From Arthrobacter sp. ok362 (GTDB lineage Bacteria; Actinomycetota; Actinomycetes; Actinomycetales; Micrococcaceae), in NCBI RefSeq assembly GCF_900102785.1, contig NZ_FNGC01000004.1, forward strand, positions 281,095 through 345,094: DNA of 64,000 nt. Reading direction: 5' to 3'. The position numbers and the translations under genes are program-made. The number at the start of each line of letters is the position of its first letter. Position 1 is the first letter of the stretch. Below the pieces are notes generated by a model. It was not told the DNA's origin and searched no databases. It worked only from the letters and a program-made list of their open reading frames with translations. Below, piece after piece: positions 50,634 to 60,243 of the stretch.

Positions 50634-51032
50634 TCAGACTCTGGCGTGCACTCCCCGGGCACCGCTGCGCCCGAAGGACGCCGCACCCAGGAATTCCACG
50701 GCCACGAACGGTTTAGGGCCCACTACCCATTCGTCGTGGCCCGGCGGGATCGCGTAGGTGTCGTTGGCGTGGATCGTGGAGCGCAGCCCTTCGGCCGTTT
50801 CGACTTCCATTTCTCCGGATATGCAGAAACCGAGATGGTGGTGCAGGCACACCTCAGTCTGCTCGTAGGGCCTGGTGTTCTCCGACCACCGCCACCCCGG
50901 GCCCAGGATCAGTCGGGCCACCGAGTAGTCGTTCACTGTGCAGAGGTCGAATTCGGCCTTGTCCGGGCACCGCTTCTTGTCGGGCACATCGAAGGACTTC
51001 ACTGCCATGGCTGAAACGAAATTGATACTCAT
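50634..51032 (-). CDS. Cupin-domain protein
   Basis: A 132-residue single-domain cupin. The first conserved motif is YEQTEVCLHHHLGFCISGEMEVE, with a His cluster suited to metal binding, and the second is NDTYAIPPGHDEWVVG. EVCLHHHLG instead of the usual G(X)5HXH spacing makes the metal site uncertain. No signal peptide. Isolated between rpsD and rarA. An internal ATG (51008, MAVKSFD) may be the real start. Substrate unknown. Confidence 0.8.
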   Translation of the reverse strand: MSINFVSAMAVKSFDVPDKKRCPDKAEFDLCTVNDYSVARLILGPGWRWSENTRPYEQTEVCLHHHLGFCISGEMEVETAEGLRSTIHANDTYAIPPGHDEWVVGPKPFVAVEFLGAASFGRSGARGVHARV

Positions 51033-51285
51033 GGGACGCTCACTGAGGAATAACTGGGACGGGGCAGGGACGCTTGCGCTAAACGATCTGGGATGGAGCG
51101 AAGCCGGCTGCCGTTCAGGGGTCCGGATAGCGAGAGCCGGCGATGTGACCGCGCTGTCCCCTGCGCCGCACGGGGGCCAGCAGATCGATGCTGACGTAAT
51201 TCCACGTTAGACCTCTTGGCCCCTATGTCAACGGCGGATTCCGCGCTGCGGGGCCGCGGCGGAACAGCCGCTGGTCACGGGCCCT

Positions 51286-52752
51286 TCACTTGCCGCGGAT
51301 GATCTTCCGAAGCCGCTCGAGCCGGGTGGCGATGTCGCGTTCGGCCCCGTTGGCGGTGGGCTGGTAGTAGTTGCGTCCGACGAGGTCGTCCGGCGGGTAC
51401 TGCTGGGTGGCCACGGCATGCGGGGCATCGTGGGCGTATTTGTAGCCCTTGCCGTGACCGAGCTGCTTTGAGCCCGGGTAATGGGCATCGCGCAGGTGGG
51501 CCGGGATGCCGTTTCCGAGCCCGGCGCGGACGTCGGCGATCGCCTGGTTGATGCCCATGTACGCGGCGTTGGACTTCGGCGCGGTGGCCAGATGCACCAC
51601 GGCCTCGGCGAGGATGATGCGGCCTTCCGGCATGCCGATCAGCTGCACGGCCTGGGCCGCCGCGACGGCGGTCTGCAGCGCCGTCGGGTCCGCCATGCCG
51701 ACGTCCTCGGCCGCGGAGATCACGATCCGGCGGGCCACGAACCGGGGGTCCTCACCGGCCTCCAGCATCCGGGCGAGATAGTGCAGGGCGGCGTCGACGT
51801 CCGAGCCCCGGATCGACTTGATGAACGCGCTGGCGACGTCGTAATGCTGATCCCCGGCGCGGTCGTAGCGAACCGAGGCGACATCCAGGGCCCGTTCCGT
51901 GTGCCGCAATTGGATCGTGACGGGCTCCGCCGTTCCTGCGCCGGCGGCGTCGGTGTCGTCCGTGTCTCCGAAGGCGACGCCAGCGGCGGCCTCGAGGGCA
52001 GTCAGGGCGCGGCGGGCGTCGCCGCCGGAGAGCCGGACAAGGTGCGCCAGCGCGTCGGCGCTGAGCTCGGCCTTGCCGTTCAGACCGCGGACATCCGCAA
52101 CGGCCCGCTGCAGCAGGCCCTCGACGTCGGCGTCGGTGAGAGGTTTCAGCGTCAGCAGCAGCGAGCGGGACAGCAGCGGGGACACGACGGAGAACGACGG
52201 GTTTTCGGTGGTGGCCGCCACCAGCACCACCCAGCGGTTCTCGACGCCGGGAAGCAGCGCGTCCTGCTGGGCCTTGTTGAAGCGGTGGATCTCGTCGAGG
52301 AAGAGGACGGTGGTGGTCTTGAAGAGGTCGCGTGCGGTCAGCGCTTCATCCATCACGCGACGGACGTCCTTGACGCCGGCGGTGATGGCGGAGAGCTCGA
52401 CGAATTTCCGGCCGCGGCCCTTGGCAATGACGTGGGCAAGGGTGGTCTTGCCGGTGCCGGGAGGACCCCAGAGAATCACGGAGCTCGGCCCGGCGGGGCC
52501 GGTCGCGTCGGAGCCTGCAGCCAGCTGGCGCAGCGGGGAGCCCTGGCCGAGCAGGTGCTGCTGGCCCACGACGTCATCGAGGGTGCGCGGCCGCATCCGG
52601 ACGGCGAGCGGGCTCCGCGGCGAGGCTGACCCGGCGCCAGAGCGGGCATGGCTCCGGGCGTGGCCGGAATCGTCGCCGCCGCCGTTGACATCTTCGCCAG
52701 GGTCGTCGCTTCCGTCGGCGTTGTCCCGCCCTGCGCCAAAGAGATCATCCAC
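51286..52752 (-). CDS. rarA: Replication-associated recombination protein A (AAA+ ATPase)
   Basis: A 488-residue RarA/MgsA protein acting at stalled replication forks. After a ~50-residue acidic/Gly-rich N-terminus come [16 protein letters not shown], Walker [13 protein letters not shown], Walker [11 protein letters not shown], the sensor 1 region [11 protein letters not shown], and the C-terminal tetramerisation domain with [16 protein letters not shown]. Start GTG at 52752. Divergent from the acVLRF1 gene with a 65-base gap. Confidence 0.95.
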   Translation of the reverse strand: MDDLFGAGRDNADGSDDPGEDVNGGGDDSGHARSHARSGAGSASPRSPLAVRMRPRTLDDVVGQQHLLGQGSPLRQLAAGSDATGPAGPSSVILWGPPGTGKTTLAHVIAKGRGRKFVELSAITAGVKDVRRVMDEALTARDLFKTTTVLFLDEIHRFNKAQQDALLPGVENRWVVLVAATTENPSFSVVSPLLSRSLLLTLKPLTDADVEGLLQRAVADVRGLNGKAELSADALAHLVRLSGGDARRALTALEAAAGVAFGDTDDTDAAGAGTAEPVTIQLRHTERALDVASVRYDRAGDQHYDVASAFIKSIRGSDVDAALHYLARMLEAGEDPRFVARRIVISAAEDVGMADPTALQTAVAAAQAVQLIGMPEGRIILAEAVVHLATAPKSNAAYMGINQAIADVRAGLGNGIPAHLRDAHYPGSKQLGHGKGYKYAHDAPHAVATQQYPPDDLVGRNYYQPTANGAERDIATRLERLRKIIRGK

Positions 52753-52817
52753 ATAGATAGGCTACTTCTAGTTCCTGCCCGCCCTGTCACCATCACCCCT
52801 GCAACGGAAAGCCTGCC

Positions 52818-53477
52818 ATGTCCAGCCCCGAAACCCGAGTGGCCTTCGTCTCCGGCGACCGGCTGCCGGGCTGGGTGGACCGCTTCGCCGCGAGCCATGG
52901 CACGTTGATGGACGGCGCACTGGTGGAGGAGGAGCTCGACGCCGGCTTGCAGTTGCGCGCCGCGGACGGCGCCGTGGCGGTGCTCCGGGCGCCTTGGCCC
53001 GTGGACGGCCGGCCCGGGAGCGGCCAGGACGCCATCTCGCGGCTGGCCTCGCTGGCCGGGCAGCGCCGGAGCATCGGTACCGTGCTGGTGCGCCGCGGTG
53101 GATATTCGGTGGCTGTGGTCAGCGCCGGCGCTGTGCTGGCGGCCAAGACCGGCACGCGCCACGTCCAGTCCCGGACGGCCGCCGGCGGCTGGTCCCAGCA
53201 GCGTTTTGCGCGGCGGCGAGCCAACCAGGCCGATGCCCTCGTCGAAGCAGTCGCCGAGCACGCCGGACGGATCTTCGCAGAGCACCGGATCGAATATTTG
53301 GCGCCGGGCGGCGACCGGACGCTGGCGGACCAGGTGCTCGCCGAGCCCGTCCTGAAACGCTACGCCGGCCTGTCGCGGCTCGCGTTTCTGGACGTCCCGG
53401 ATCCACGCGCCTCGGTCCTGAAGAAGGCCGCCGCGGACCTGTGCTCGGTACGGATCCTGGTGACCGACCCGCAGTAG
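52818..53477 (+). CDS. acVLRF1-family peptidyl-tRNA hydrolase (Vms1-like release factor)
   Basis: A 219-residue protein of the VLRF1 family, related to the catalytic domain of eukaryotic Vms1/ANKZF1. The signature VQSRTAAGGWSQQRFARRRANQ contains the GGxxQ-like loop whose Gln replaces the release-factor GGQ function. The family is expected to free nascent chains from stalled 50S subunits. The N-terminal half is specific to the actinobacterial group. Assignment is from this motif and the fold pattern. No operon partner is visible. Confidence 0.8.
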   Translation: MSSPETRVAFVSGDRLPGWVDRFAASHGTLMDGALVEEELDAGLQLRAADGAVAVLRAPWPVDGRPGSGQDAISRLASLAGQRRSIGTVLVRRGGYSVAVVSAGAVLAAKTGTRHVQSRTAAGGWSQQRFARRRANQADALVEAVAEHAGRIFAEHRIEYLAPGGDRTLADQVLAEPVLKRYAGLSRLAFLDVPDPRASVLKKAAADLCSVRILVTDPQ

Positions 53478-53781
53478 CGGGTCCTGCCGTGTAGTTCCCG
53501 GCACGCCGGCTTCGGCTCTCTTTGCTACATCCTTTTGGCGCGCCCCTGCCGTTCAGGCCCAGCGGCTCCGGCCGGCGCGGGACTGCCGGAAGGGCGCTGA
53601 CCTTGGCTTCCACCCGATAACCAAGTAGTTCTGCAGAAACCCCGGCCACCACCTGAGTACACGCCGCTGCCTGGCGCCGCTTGAAGTCGAGTAATTTTTA
53701 CTCGTTTCCCTTGCATTTTGTCGCCCATAGACTCAAATGCATCATTTGTCACTGAAGATCAATCGCTAAATGGGGAATTCA
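53478..53781. other. Intergenic region upstream of the copper-radical-oxidase locus
   Basis: 304 bases without a supported gene. The last 120 bases are clearly AT-richer than the neighbourhood. A perfect operator-like palindrome CGAGTAA-ttt-TTACTCG lies at 53688-53704. The promoter of the locus should be in this stretch, but I could not fix -35/-10 boxes. Confidence 0.5.
53688..53704. promoter_or_regulatory. 17-bp palindrome, candidate operator
   Basis: CGAGTAA and TTACTCG form a perfect 7-bp inverted repeat with a TTT centre, 78 bases before the small upstream ORF. It is too weak and too AT-rich for a typical terminator in this genome, so a protein-binding site is more likely. Confidence 0.4.
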
Positions 53782-53898
53782 ATGTGCAACATTGACCGTC
53801 CGATTCCCAGAATGATAAATCCGGAATCACCACCCACCGCAGTCAGCACTTACAGCGGCAAAATACGCATCGCACAGATTGCGGCGGGCCGTGAATAA
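53782..53898 (+). CDS. Short upstream ORF (38 aa) overlapping the oxidase start
   Basis: An ATG with GGGGA 6 bases upstream opens a 38-codon frame, MCNIDRPIPRM...RIAQIAAGRE, ending in TAA at 53896-53898. The presumed GTG start of the oxidase (53891) lies inside its last codons (GTGAATAA). A ribosome finishing here could restart on the oxidase, which has no good ribosome binding site of its own. The peptide has no signal or membrane segment. It may be a translational coupler or regulatory leader. Confidence 0.5.
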   Translation: MCNIDRPIPRMINPESPPTAVSTYSGKIRIAQIAAGRE

Positions 53899-56404
53899 CC
53901 TACAACGCCCCCGGCGCTTAGTAGCGCTCATCCTGGCGTTCCTTATCCCCCTGAATTTTGTCGTGGGCACCGTTGCCGTGGCGGCCGACGCCGTCAATCT
54001 CGTGAGGAACTCGTCTCTGGAGGAGGGAACCGTGGACGCCACTTGCTTCAAGCGGGCCGGCTGGGGAACCGAAGGCAACTGGAACTTCGTCGAGGGTCGG
54101 CTCGGCGGCAGGGCGGTCTCCGTCACTCTCCAGGGCCATACGGCGGGCGATCGCAAGCTCATCCAGGAGGAGAGCACCCAATGCGCGCCGGCCGTGGTCC
54201 CGGGTCGCGGCTACACCATCCAGGTCTGGTACAAGTCCACGGCGCCGGTGTCGCTCACCCTGTTCCGCCATACCGCCCAGGGCTGGAGCTACTGGGGCGA
54301 CATCCAGCAGCAGGCACCTGCAGCGGGCTGGACCCTCGCTACTGCCCCTACACCCACAATTCCCGACGGAACGGATTTTATCAGTTTCGGGCTTTCGCTT
54401 GGAATTGACGGAACTCTCGCAACCGACGACTATTCCCTGACGGAAATCCCGGCGCCGACACAAAACACCAGCGAATTGATAATCAACGGAAGCCTCGCAA
54501 GCGGAACCCCAACACCAACGTGCTTTATGCTGGCCGGGTGGGGAGACCGGCAAATAGCGAGTTCACTCTCAAATGACGTCCCGACGAATTCACCCGCCGG
54601 AGCGCGATCCTTTTCCTTAAATGTCACGGCCTATCAATCCGGAGACGTAAAACTCATCCAATCGGACGCGCCGGGCTGCGCACCCGCCGTCACGCCAGGG
54701 GAACAGTACGACCTCAAGGTCGATTACAAGACCACCGCCGCGGGCCCGTCCGGACTGACAGTCTTCAGCCATACCGCCAACGGCTGGCAGTACTGGACCG
54801 ACCTCAAGGAGTTGCCGCCCGTTTCCGGCTGGACGACAGGCCAGGCACGAACGCCGGCGATCCCCAACGGCGTCGACCGGATTTCCCTCGGGGTTTCCAT
54901 CGCCGGCAACGGCACCTTGTCCACCACCAACTACTCGCTGACCAAATACGAGACAGCGGGACCGGCTCCGGTGGGCGGGCCGGACGCCGTCGGATCCTGG
55001 GAAACTCTGTCCTCGCAAATGCCCGTGCGGGCGCTGCATTCAACACTGCTCCACGACGGACGTCTGTTGCTGATCGCCGGTTCGGGCAACGACGAGACGA
55101 ACTTCAATGCAGGATCGTTCCGGGCGGTGGTCTGGTCACCCACAACAAACGACTTCAAGAACATCCCCGTGCCCTACGACATGTTTTGTGCCGGACACGT
55201 GACCCTGCCGGACGGGAAAGTGCTCCTCGCCGGCGGCACCCAGGCGTTCCCCACCGCCAACGTGGGGCCGACAACCTTCCAGGGGTCCAAGAAGAGCTAC
55301 TACTTCGACCCCGCCGACGACACCTTCCATCAGCTGGCCGACATGGCCGGGGCCCACTGGTACCCGTCGCTGACGAAGCTGGGCAACGGCGATATCTGGT
55401 CTGCCGGCGGGCTCGACGAAAAGGCCCAGGGCACCGTATTGACGGAGATGTTCGACACCTCGGCCATGAAGTGGCTGCCGCAAAACCAGGTGCCGCAGAC
55501 GTGGAGCTTCTGGGGCACCTATCCGCACATGTTCCTCCTCGAAAACGGCAGGATGTTCTACTCCGGGGGCCACACCTTCGGCAACGGGCTGCCGGGGACG
55601 GGATCCTCGATCTACGACTGGACAACCGCGCAGATCTGGGACGTACCCGGGCTGCGGCAAAAGGATCTCAGGGACCAGGCCGGCTCCGTTTTCATTGGTC
55701 CGGCCCAGGACCAGAAACTCATGATCGTTGGCGGCGGCAACGCTGACGGCAATACACCCGCCATCAACCTCGTGGACATCATCGACCTCAAACAGCCCAG
55801 CCCGCACTACGTGCCCGGACCGGACCTCCCCGGACCCGGCAAGATGTACGTCAACGTCCTCAACCTTCCCGACCGCACCGTGCTGGCCGCGAACGGCGCC
55901 CAGTTGAACCGCTCGGGAAACATCCAGACGGCTGCCATCTACACTCCGTCGACGAACTCCTGGAAGACTGTGGCGGCAGACCCTGTTGGCCGCAACTACC
56001 ATTCGACCTCCATTCTCCTGCCGGACGGCCGCGTGGCGGTCATGGGCTCCAATCCGCTGGATAATTCCTTCGAAGCCAGGATCTCGGTCTACAGCCCGCC
56101 GTACCTGTTCAAGGGGCCCCGGCCGGCCATCACCTCGGCTCCCGGCCAGGTTGGCTACGGGCAGAATGTGCAGATCGGTGTGACGGGCGATGTCACGGCC
56201 GCCTCCCTCATCCCGCCGATGTCCCAGACGCATCAGACAGACACCAACGCGCGCGTCGTCGACCTGCCGCTGGCAGGCACGGGCGCGAACCGCACGGCGC
56301 AAATTCCCAGCAATCCGAACCTCCTGCCGCCAGGGCCGTACATGCTCACCGTGTTGTCCGCTGACGGAATCCCCAGTGTTGCCCGTTGGGTGTGGGTTTC
56401 ATGA
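53891..56404 (+). CDS. Secreted copper-radical oxidase (galactose/glyoxal oxidase family, GlxA-like)
   Basis: An 837-residue exported protein. Signal peptide LVALILAFLIPLNFVVGTVAVAADA, then two similar ~150-residue beta modules (NLVRNSSLEEG... and LIINGSLASG..., each with a paired Cys and an HTAxGWxYW motif), then a seven-bladed kelch domain and a C-terminal DUF1929 domain. All copper-site residues can be placed: Cys433 (MFCAGH) and Tyr491 (HWYPSL) for the thioether cofactor, Tyr703-His704 (RNYHST) and His781 (QTHQTD). Such enzymes oxidise an alcohol or aldehyde to give H2O2. In Streptomyces, GlxA works with the synthase CslA on a surface glycan, and a related GT2 lies two genes downstream here. 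A TTG at 53879 is the alternative start. Confidence 0.9.
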   Translation: MNNLQRPRRLVALILAFLIPLNFVVGTVAVAADAVNLVRNSSLEEGTVDATCFKRAGWGTEGNWNFVEGRLGGRAVSVTLQGHTAGDRKLIQEESTQCAPAVVPGRGYTIQVWYKSTAPVSLTLFRHTAQGWSYWGDIQQQAPAAGWTLATAPTPTIPDGTDFISFGLSLGIDGTLATDDYSLTEIPAPTQNTSELIINGSLASGTPTPTCFMLAGWGDRQIASSLSNDVPTNSPAGARSFSLNVTAYQSGDVKLIQSDAPGCAPAVTPGEQYDLKVDYKTTAAGPSGLTVFSHTANGWQYWTDLKELPPVSGWTTGQARTPAIPNGVDRISLGVSIAGNGTLSTTNYSLTKYETAGPAPVGGPDAVGSWETLSSQMPVRALHSTLLHDGRLLLIAGSGNDETNFNAGSFRAVVWSPTTNDFKNIPVPYDMFCAGHVTLPDGKVLLAGGTQAFPTANVGPTTFQGSKKSYYFDPADDTFHQLADMAGAHWYPSLTKLGNGDIWSAGGLDEKAQGTVLTEMFDTSAMKWLPQNQVPQTWSFWGTYPHMFLLENGRMFYSGGHTFGNGLPGTGSSIYDWTTAQIWDVPGLRQKDLRDQAGSVFIGPAQDQKLMIVGGGNADGNTPAINLVDIIDLKQPSPHYVPGPDLPGPGKMYVNVLNLPDRTVLAANGAQLNRSGNIQTAAIYTPSTNSWKTVAADPVGRNYHSTSILLPDGRVAVMGSNPLDNSFEARISVYSPPYLFKGPRPAITSAPGQVGYGQNVQIGVTGDVTAASLIPPMSQTHQTDTNARVVDLPLAGTGANRTAQIPSNPNLLPPGPYMLTVLSADGIPSVARWVWVS

Positions 56405-57135
56405 GGCGCGGCAAGGAAACTGCAGGCGGAGCCCGCGGGGCACGCGTCATCGTCGCCCTGACGACGGCGGGCCTGGCAGCGGCAGCGGCCATCGTGTGGG
56501 GCGGGATGTCCGCCGTCGCCACCGTCAGTGCCGTCAACGCCGGCCCGCGCGTGAGCCAAGTTCCACCGGCTGCCCAGCCGGCCGAAGCGCCCACAGGCGC
56601 CCGGCCGGGACCGTCCGCCACCACGGACGCGACCAAGGGCGCCACCAAGGACCCGACCAACGGCGCCACCGGCGCCGGCAACGCACCGAAATTGGGGCCC
56701 ATTCCCCCGGTTTCCGCGGGCCCAAAGGCGTCCAAGTCAGCAGGCGACTCACCCGAGGTCTCCCTGGCTGAGGCGGCCCGGACGGAAGCCGGTGCGGCCG
56801 CCTCCTTGCCGGAGGGCGGCAACTCCATGGGCCTCAAGCAGCGGGGCCCCGTTGATCCGGCGGCGGTACTGACCGACGCGAGCCTGTCCCTGGGCGGTTG
56901 TCTCCCCCAGTACGGCTCCGACGGACAGTGCCTTCCCGCCATTCCGCCGAGCATGAGCCGGCATTTGAAGGAGATGAAAGACGCGGGCCTTGATCCCGGG
57001 TCCATGCCCCATTCCTGGACCTGCACCGAGGTCCGTACGTACTTCAAGAGCGGACTGTCAGTGCGCAAAGCGCATGTCGATCCACAAAAGCTCGATACCA
57101 ACCATGACGGCGTCGCCTGCGGGGCGGCCGACTAG
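56401..57135 (+). CDS. Excalibur calcium-binding domain protein, exported
   Basis: A 244-residue protein with a membrane helix or signal near the N-terminus (VIVALTTAGLAAAAAIVWGGMSAVA), a long Ala/Pro/Thr/Gly-rich disordered middle, and a C-terminal Excalibur motif (CTEVRTYFKSG...DTNHDGVACGAAD) with the DxDxDG-like calcium loop and two Cys. Its ATG overlaps the stop of the oxidase gene (ATGA), so both are made together. Wall-associated accessory role is inferred from composition. Confidence 0.85.
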   Translation: MRRGKETAGGARGARVIVALTTAGLAAAAAIVWGGMSAVATVSAVNAGPRVSQVPPAAQPAEAPTGARPGPSATTDATKGATKDPTNGATGAGNAPKLGPIPPVSAGPKASKSAGDSPEVSLAEAARTEAGAAASLPEGGNSMGLKQRGPVDPAAVLTDASLSLGGCLPQYGSDGQCLPAIPPSMSRHLKEMKDAGLDPGSMPHSWTCTEVRTYFKSGLSVRKAHVDPQKLDTNHDGVACGAAD

Positions 57136-57248
57136 CCACCCCGCCCGTTCCCGGATCCGCCTGCGGTCCGGCTGAGTATCCACCCGACTGACGATCCCGC
57201 CAGTTTTCGAGATCCCCTGCGTCCACCTCACCTCATTGGAGCTCCGTC

Positions 57249-58538
57249 ATGTCCGCTACCTTGCTGGCCAGCGCCCTCGTCCTCATCATCGCCGTGGCGC
57301 TCTTTGCCATCGCCGTGTCCACCCTCTACCTGAACACCTACGCATGGTGGGACCCCAAGACGCAGGTGCGGACGTCCTACTCCGGCCTTCAGTCGAGGGA
57401 GGGGCATTCATTCTCGCTGATCATGCCGTGCCGGAACGAACGCGAAGAGGTCATGCGGGCCACCTTGGCGGCGCTTCTGGCGCAGACCCATTCGCGCAAG
57501 GAGATCATTATCTCGGTCGGACATGATGACACGGAGACGGTGGAGATCGCGCACCGGCTCGCCCGGGAGTTTCCGGCGTTCGTCCGGGTCAGCGTGGACG
57601 TCAGCGAGAGGAAGAACAAGCCGCGGCAGCTAAACAAGGCGCTGTCGCTGTGCCGCAACAGCGTGGTCGGAGTTTTCGACGCCGAGTCAATCGCCGCGGA
57701 AGAGCTGCTGGCCCATATCGACAGCGTCTTCACCACCAAGAACGCCGACGTCGTCCAGGGTGCGGTGCAGCTGATCAACTACAAGGACACGTGGTATTCG
57801 CTGCGGAACTGCCTTGAGTACTTCACATGGTTCCGGTCCAGGCTGCATGCCCATTCCCGGCAGGGATTCATCCCCCTCGGCGGCAACACCGTGTTCATCA
57901 AGCGGGAACTGCTGACAGCGGTGGGCGGATGGGACGGCTCCTGCCTCGCCGAAGACTGCGATCTCGGCGTGCGCCTGTCGACGCTCCGCCGCAAGATCGT
58001 GGTGGCCTACTCCCCGCAATTGGTCACGCGTGAGGAAACGCCCGACAGCCTGTCCGGGCTGATCCGGCAGCGCACCCGCTGGTCCCTCGGATTCATGCAG
58101 GTCTTCGCCAAGGGCGACTGGAAGGCCCTGCCGTCCCGGCGGATGCGGACCATCGCCTGGTGGACGCTGATGCAGCAGCATTTCATGGCACTGGCCGGAA
58201 TCTGCATTCCCATCGCAATCGCCGCGGCGATCTGGGGAAAGTTCCCCCTCGTGGTCACGCTGGTCACCTTCCTGCCGCTGATACCCACGCTCGTAACTGT
58301 CGCCTTCGATGTCTGCATGCTCCACGAATTCGGCCGCGACCATAAGTTCGCCATTAGCTGGTACGACTACTTCCGGCTCATTGCCGGCACTCCCCTGTAC
58401 CAGATGGTCCTGGCGTTCGCGGCCCTGAGGGCCTTGTTCAAATTCGTGCGCCGCGATTTTGCCTGGGAAAAGACCGATCACTCCGGATCCCACCTGGCCT
58501 ACCTCCTCCCCGGCGCTGCCGAACCCGCACGGCACTAG
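57249..58538 (+). CDS. Membrane glycosyltransferase GT2, cellulose-synthase-like
   Basis: A 429-residue processive-type GT2. One N-terminal helix precedes the catalytic domain (FSLIMPCRNEREEVMRATL), then VVGVFDAESI for the DxD position, LAEDCDLGVRL for the catalytic TED-like Asp, and RQRTRWSLGFMQ for the QxxRW acceptor motif. Three or four helices form the C-terminal channel. These are the marks of cellulose/chitin/hyaluronan synthases, and of CslA. It sits 113 bases after the Excalibur gene. The polymer made is unknown. Confidence 0.9.
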   Translation: MSATLLASALVLIIAVALFAIAVSTLYLNTYAWWDPKTQVRTSYSGLQSREGHSFSLIMPCRNEREEVMRATLAALLAQTHSRKEIIISVGHDDTETVEIAHRLAREFPAFVRVSVDVSERKNKPRQLNKALSLCRNSVVGVFDAESIAAEELLAHIDSVFTTKNADVVQGAVQLINYKDTWYSLRNCLEYFTWFRSRLHAHSRQGFIPLGGNTVFIKRELLTAVGGWDGSCLAEDCDLGVRLSTLRRKIVVAYSPQLVTREETPDSLSGLIRQRTRWSLGFMQVFAKGDWKALPSRRMRTIAWWTLMQQHFMALAGICIPIAIAAAIWGKFPLVVTLVTFLPLIPTLVTVAFDVCMLHEFGRDHKFAISWYDYFRLIAGTPLYQMVLAFAALRALFKFVRRDFAWEKTDHSGSHLAYLLPGAAEPARH

Positions 58539-58595
58539 CACCCAATTGACGTTTTCAACAGCCCCTCGGTTTCAACGGCCCCTTAGGAGGCAGCC

Positions 58596-60218
58596 ATGGC
58601 AACCACTGAACTAAAACCCGATCCACCAGCGGCGGCGGCCGGTGAGCGGAACGCAAGGGCCGCAAGCGCGCCCAAACACCGCGGCACGGCGCACGGCGCC
58701 CCGTTCAGCCTGAGGTACCTCCCGCTGTGGGACAAGATTGCCCTCGCTGCGCTAACGGTCACCGCAGCCGTGCTCAGCCTGTGGAACCTCGACGGCGCGC
58801 CCAGCTACCAGGACGACGAAGGCACCTACACCTCCCAGGCCTTCGCCGTGCACTCGGGGACCCTGGCCCCCTACACCTACTGGTATGACCACCCGCCGCT
58901 GGGATGGATCCAGATAGCGGCGCTGAACTGGCTTCCGAATCTGCTCGGGCTCGGCGACGGCACCACCATCGGTGCCACCAGGTACGTGATTTCGGTGTAC
59001 TTCGTCGCCAGCGCGGTGCTGCTCTACATAGTGGGCCGCCGGCTGACCATGCGTATTCCTTTCGCGGCCCTGACCACGGTGCTGTTCATCCTGTCCCCGC
59101 TCTCCCTTGTGCTCGGGCGGCAGATTTACCTCGACAACATCGGTGTGCCCTGGCTCTTGCTGGCGTTCTACCTTGCATTGTCCTCACGGAACGCGCTGTG
59201 GCACCACGTGGGAGCCGGGATCTGTTTCGCGATCGCCGTGCTCTCCAAAGAAACCCTGTCCATCTTCGGCCCCGCCCTGCTACTCGCCCTGATGTACCGG
59301 CCCAAATGGAGCAACCGGTCATTTTCGGTGGTTGGCTTCCTCACCGCCGGCGGACTGCTGCTGGCCTTCTACCCGCTGTCGGCACTGCTTCGGAACGAAC
59401 TCCTCTCCGGACCCGATCACGTCTCACTCCAGGACGCCCTCGCCTATCAGCTCCTGAACCGTTCCGGCTCCGGCACCATTTTCGAGGCCGGCTCCAGCCG
59501 CGCCGAGTTGCTCTCAGGCTGGCTCTACTTTGACAAGTACCTCATCGCCGCCGGACTGGCTGCCGCCGTCGTCTGCCTGCTGCGCCGGCAGTCCCGGATC
59601 CTCTTCATCGCCATCGCCTCCTTCGCCACACCGATCGTGCTTGGCCAGGGCTATCTCCCCGCGATGTACATCATCGGCGTCATCCCGTTCCTCGCGCTGG
59701 CCTGCGGGTCGGCCGTGGACATCGCCTGGAGCGGCGTGGAACGACTCGCGCGCCGCACGCCAGGCCTGACCCGGCCGCTGCGGACCGGGTTCGTCGCCGC
59801 GCTGTCGGCATCTTTGCTCCTGATGTCGCTGCCCCAGTGGTTTGAACAGGACAGGACCCTCCTGACCGCCCAGACCAACTCCAACTGGCGCAGCGCCATG
59901 ACCTGGGTTCAGGACAACGTCTCACGCAGCGAGGTCGTGCTAGCCCCCTACTCCATGTGGCACGACCTGAATTCAAGCGGGTGGAACAACGCCTGGACCA
60001 TGATCGCCACAGAGAAGCCGGACCTCGACAAGCAGTTCGACATCGAACGGCCCGGCGGGTGGCGGGAAATCCGCTGGATCATCGTCGGCCCGTCCGTCAT
60101 GGCCAACATAGATTCCCTGGGACTGACCCGGGTGAAGACGGCCCTGCAGAACTCCGAACAAGTCCAGACATTCGGCGAATGGACCGTACACCGCGTCATA
60201 AATCCCCCGTCCAACTAG
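58596..60218 (+). CDS. Multi-pass membrane glycosyltransferase (GT39/ArnT-like, PMT_2)
   Basis: A 540-residue protein with about ten membrane helices. The first luminal loop carries YQDDEGTYTSQAFAVHSGTLAPYTYWYDHPPLGW, with the acidic pair expected of lipid-phosphate-sugar-dependent GT-C enzymes. The C-terminal ~150 residues form an extracytoplasmic domain. Such enzymes move a sugar from a polyprenyl-phosphate carrier to an acceptor outside the membrane; the following GT2-GtrA gene could supply the carrier-linked sugar. An AGGAGG ribosome site precedes the ATG. Confidence 0.88.
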   Translation: MATTELKPDPPAAAAGERNARAASAPKHRGTAHGAPFSLRYLPLWDKIALAALTVTAAVLSLWNLDGAPSYQDDEGTYTSQAFAVHSGTLAPYTYWYDHPPLGWIQIAALNWLPNLLGLGDGTTIGATRYVISVYFVASAVLLYIVGRRLTMRIPFAALTTVLFILSPLSLVLGRQIYLDNIGVPWLLLAFYLALSSRNALWHHVGAGICFAIAVLSKETLSIFGPALLLALMYRPKWSNRSFSVVGFLTAGGLLLAFYPLSALLRNELLSGPDHVSLQDALAYQLLNRSGSGTIFEAGSSRAELLSGWLYFDKYLIAAGLAAAVVCLLRRQSRILFIAIASFATPIVLGQGYLPAMYIIGVIPFLALACGSAVDIAWSGVERLARRTPGLTRPLRTGFVAALSASLLLMSLPQWFEQDRTLLTAQTNSNWRSAMTWVQDNVSRSEVVLAPYSMWHDLNSSGWNNAWTMIATEKPDLDKQFDIERPGGWREIRWIIVGPSVMANIDSLGLTRVKTALQNSEQVQTFGEWTVHRVINPPSN

Positions 60219-60243
60219 GACGCAGACCAACAGGACGGCAGTC

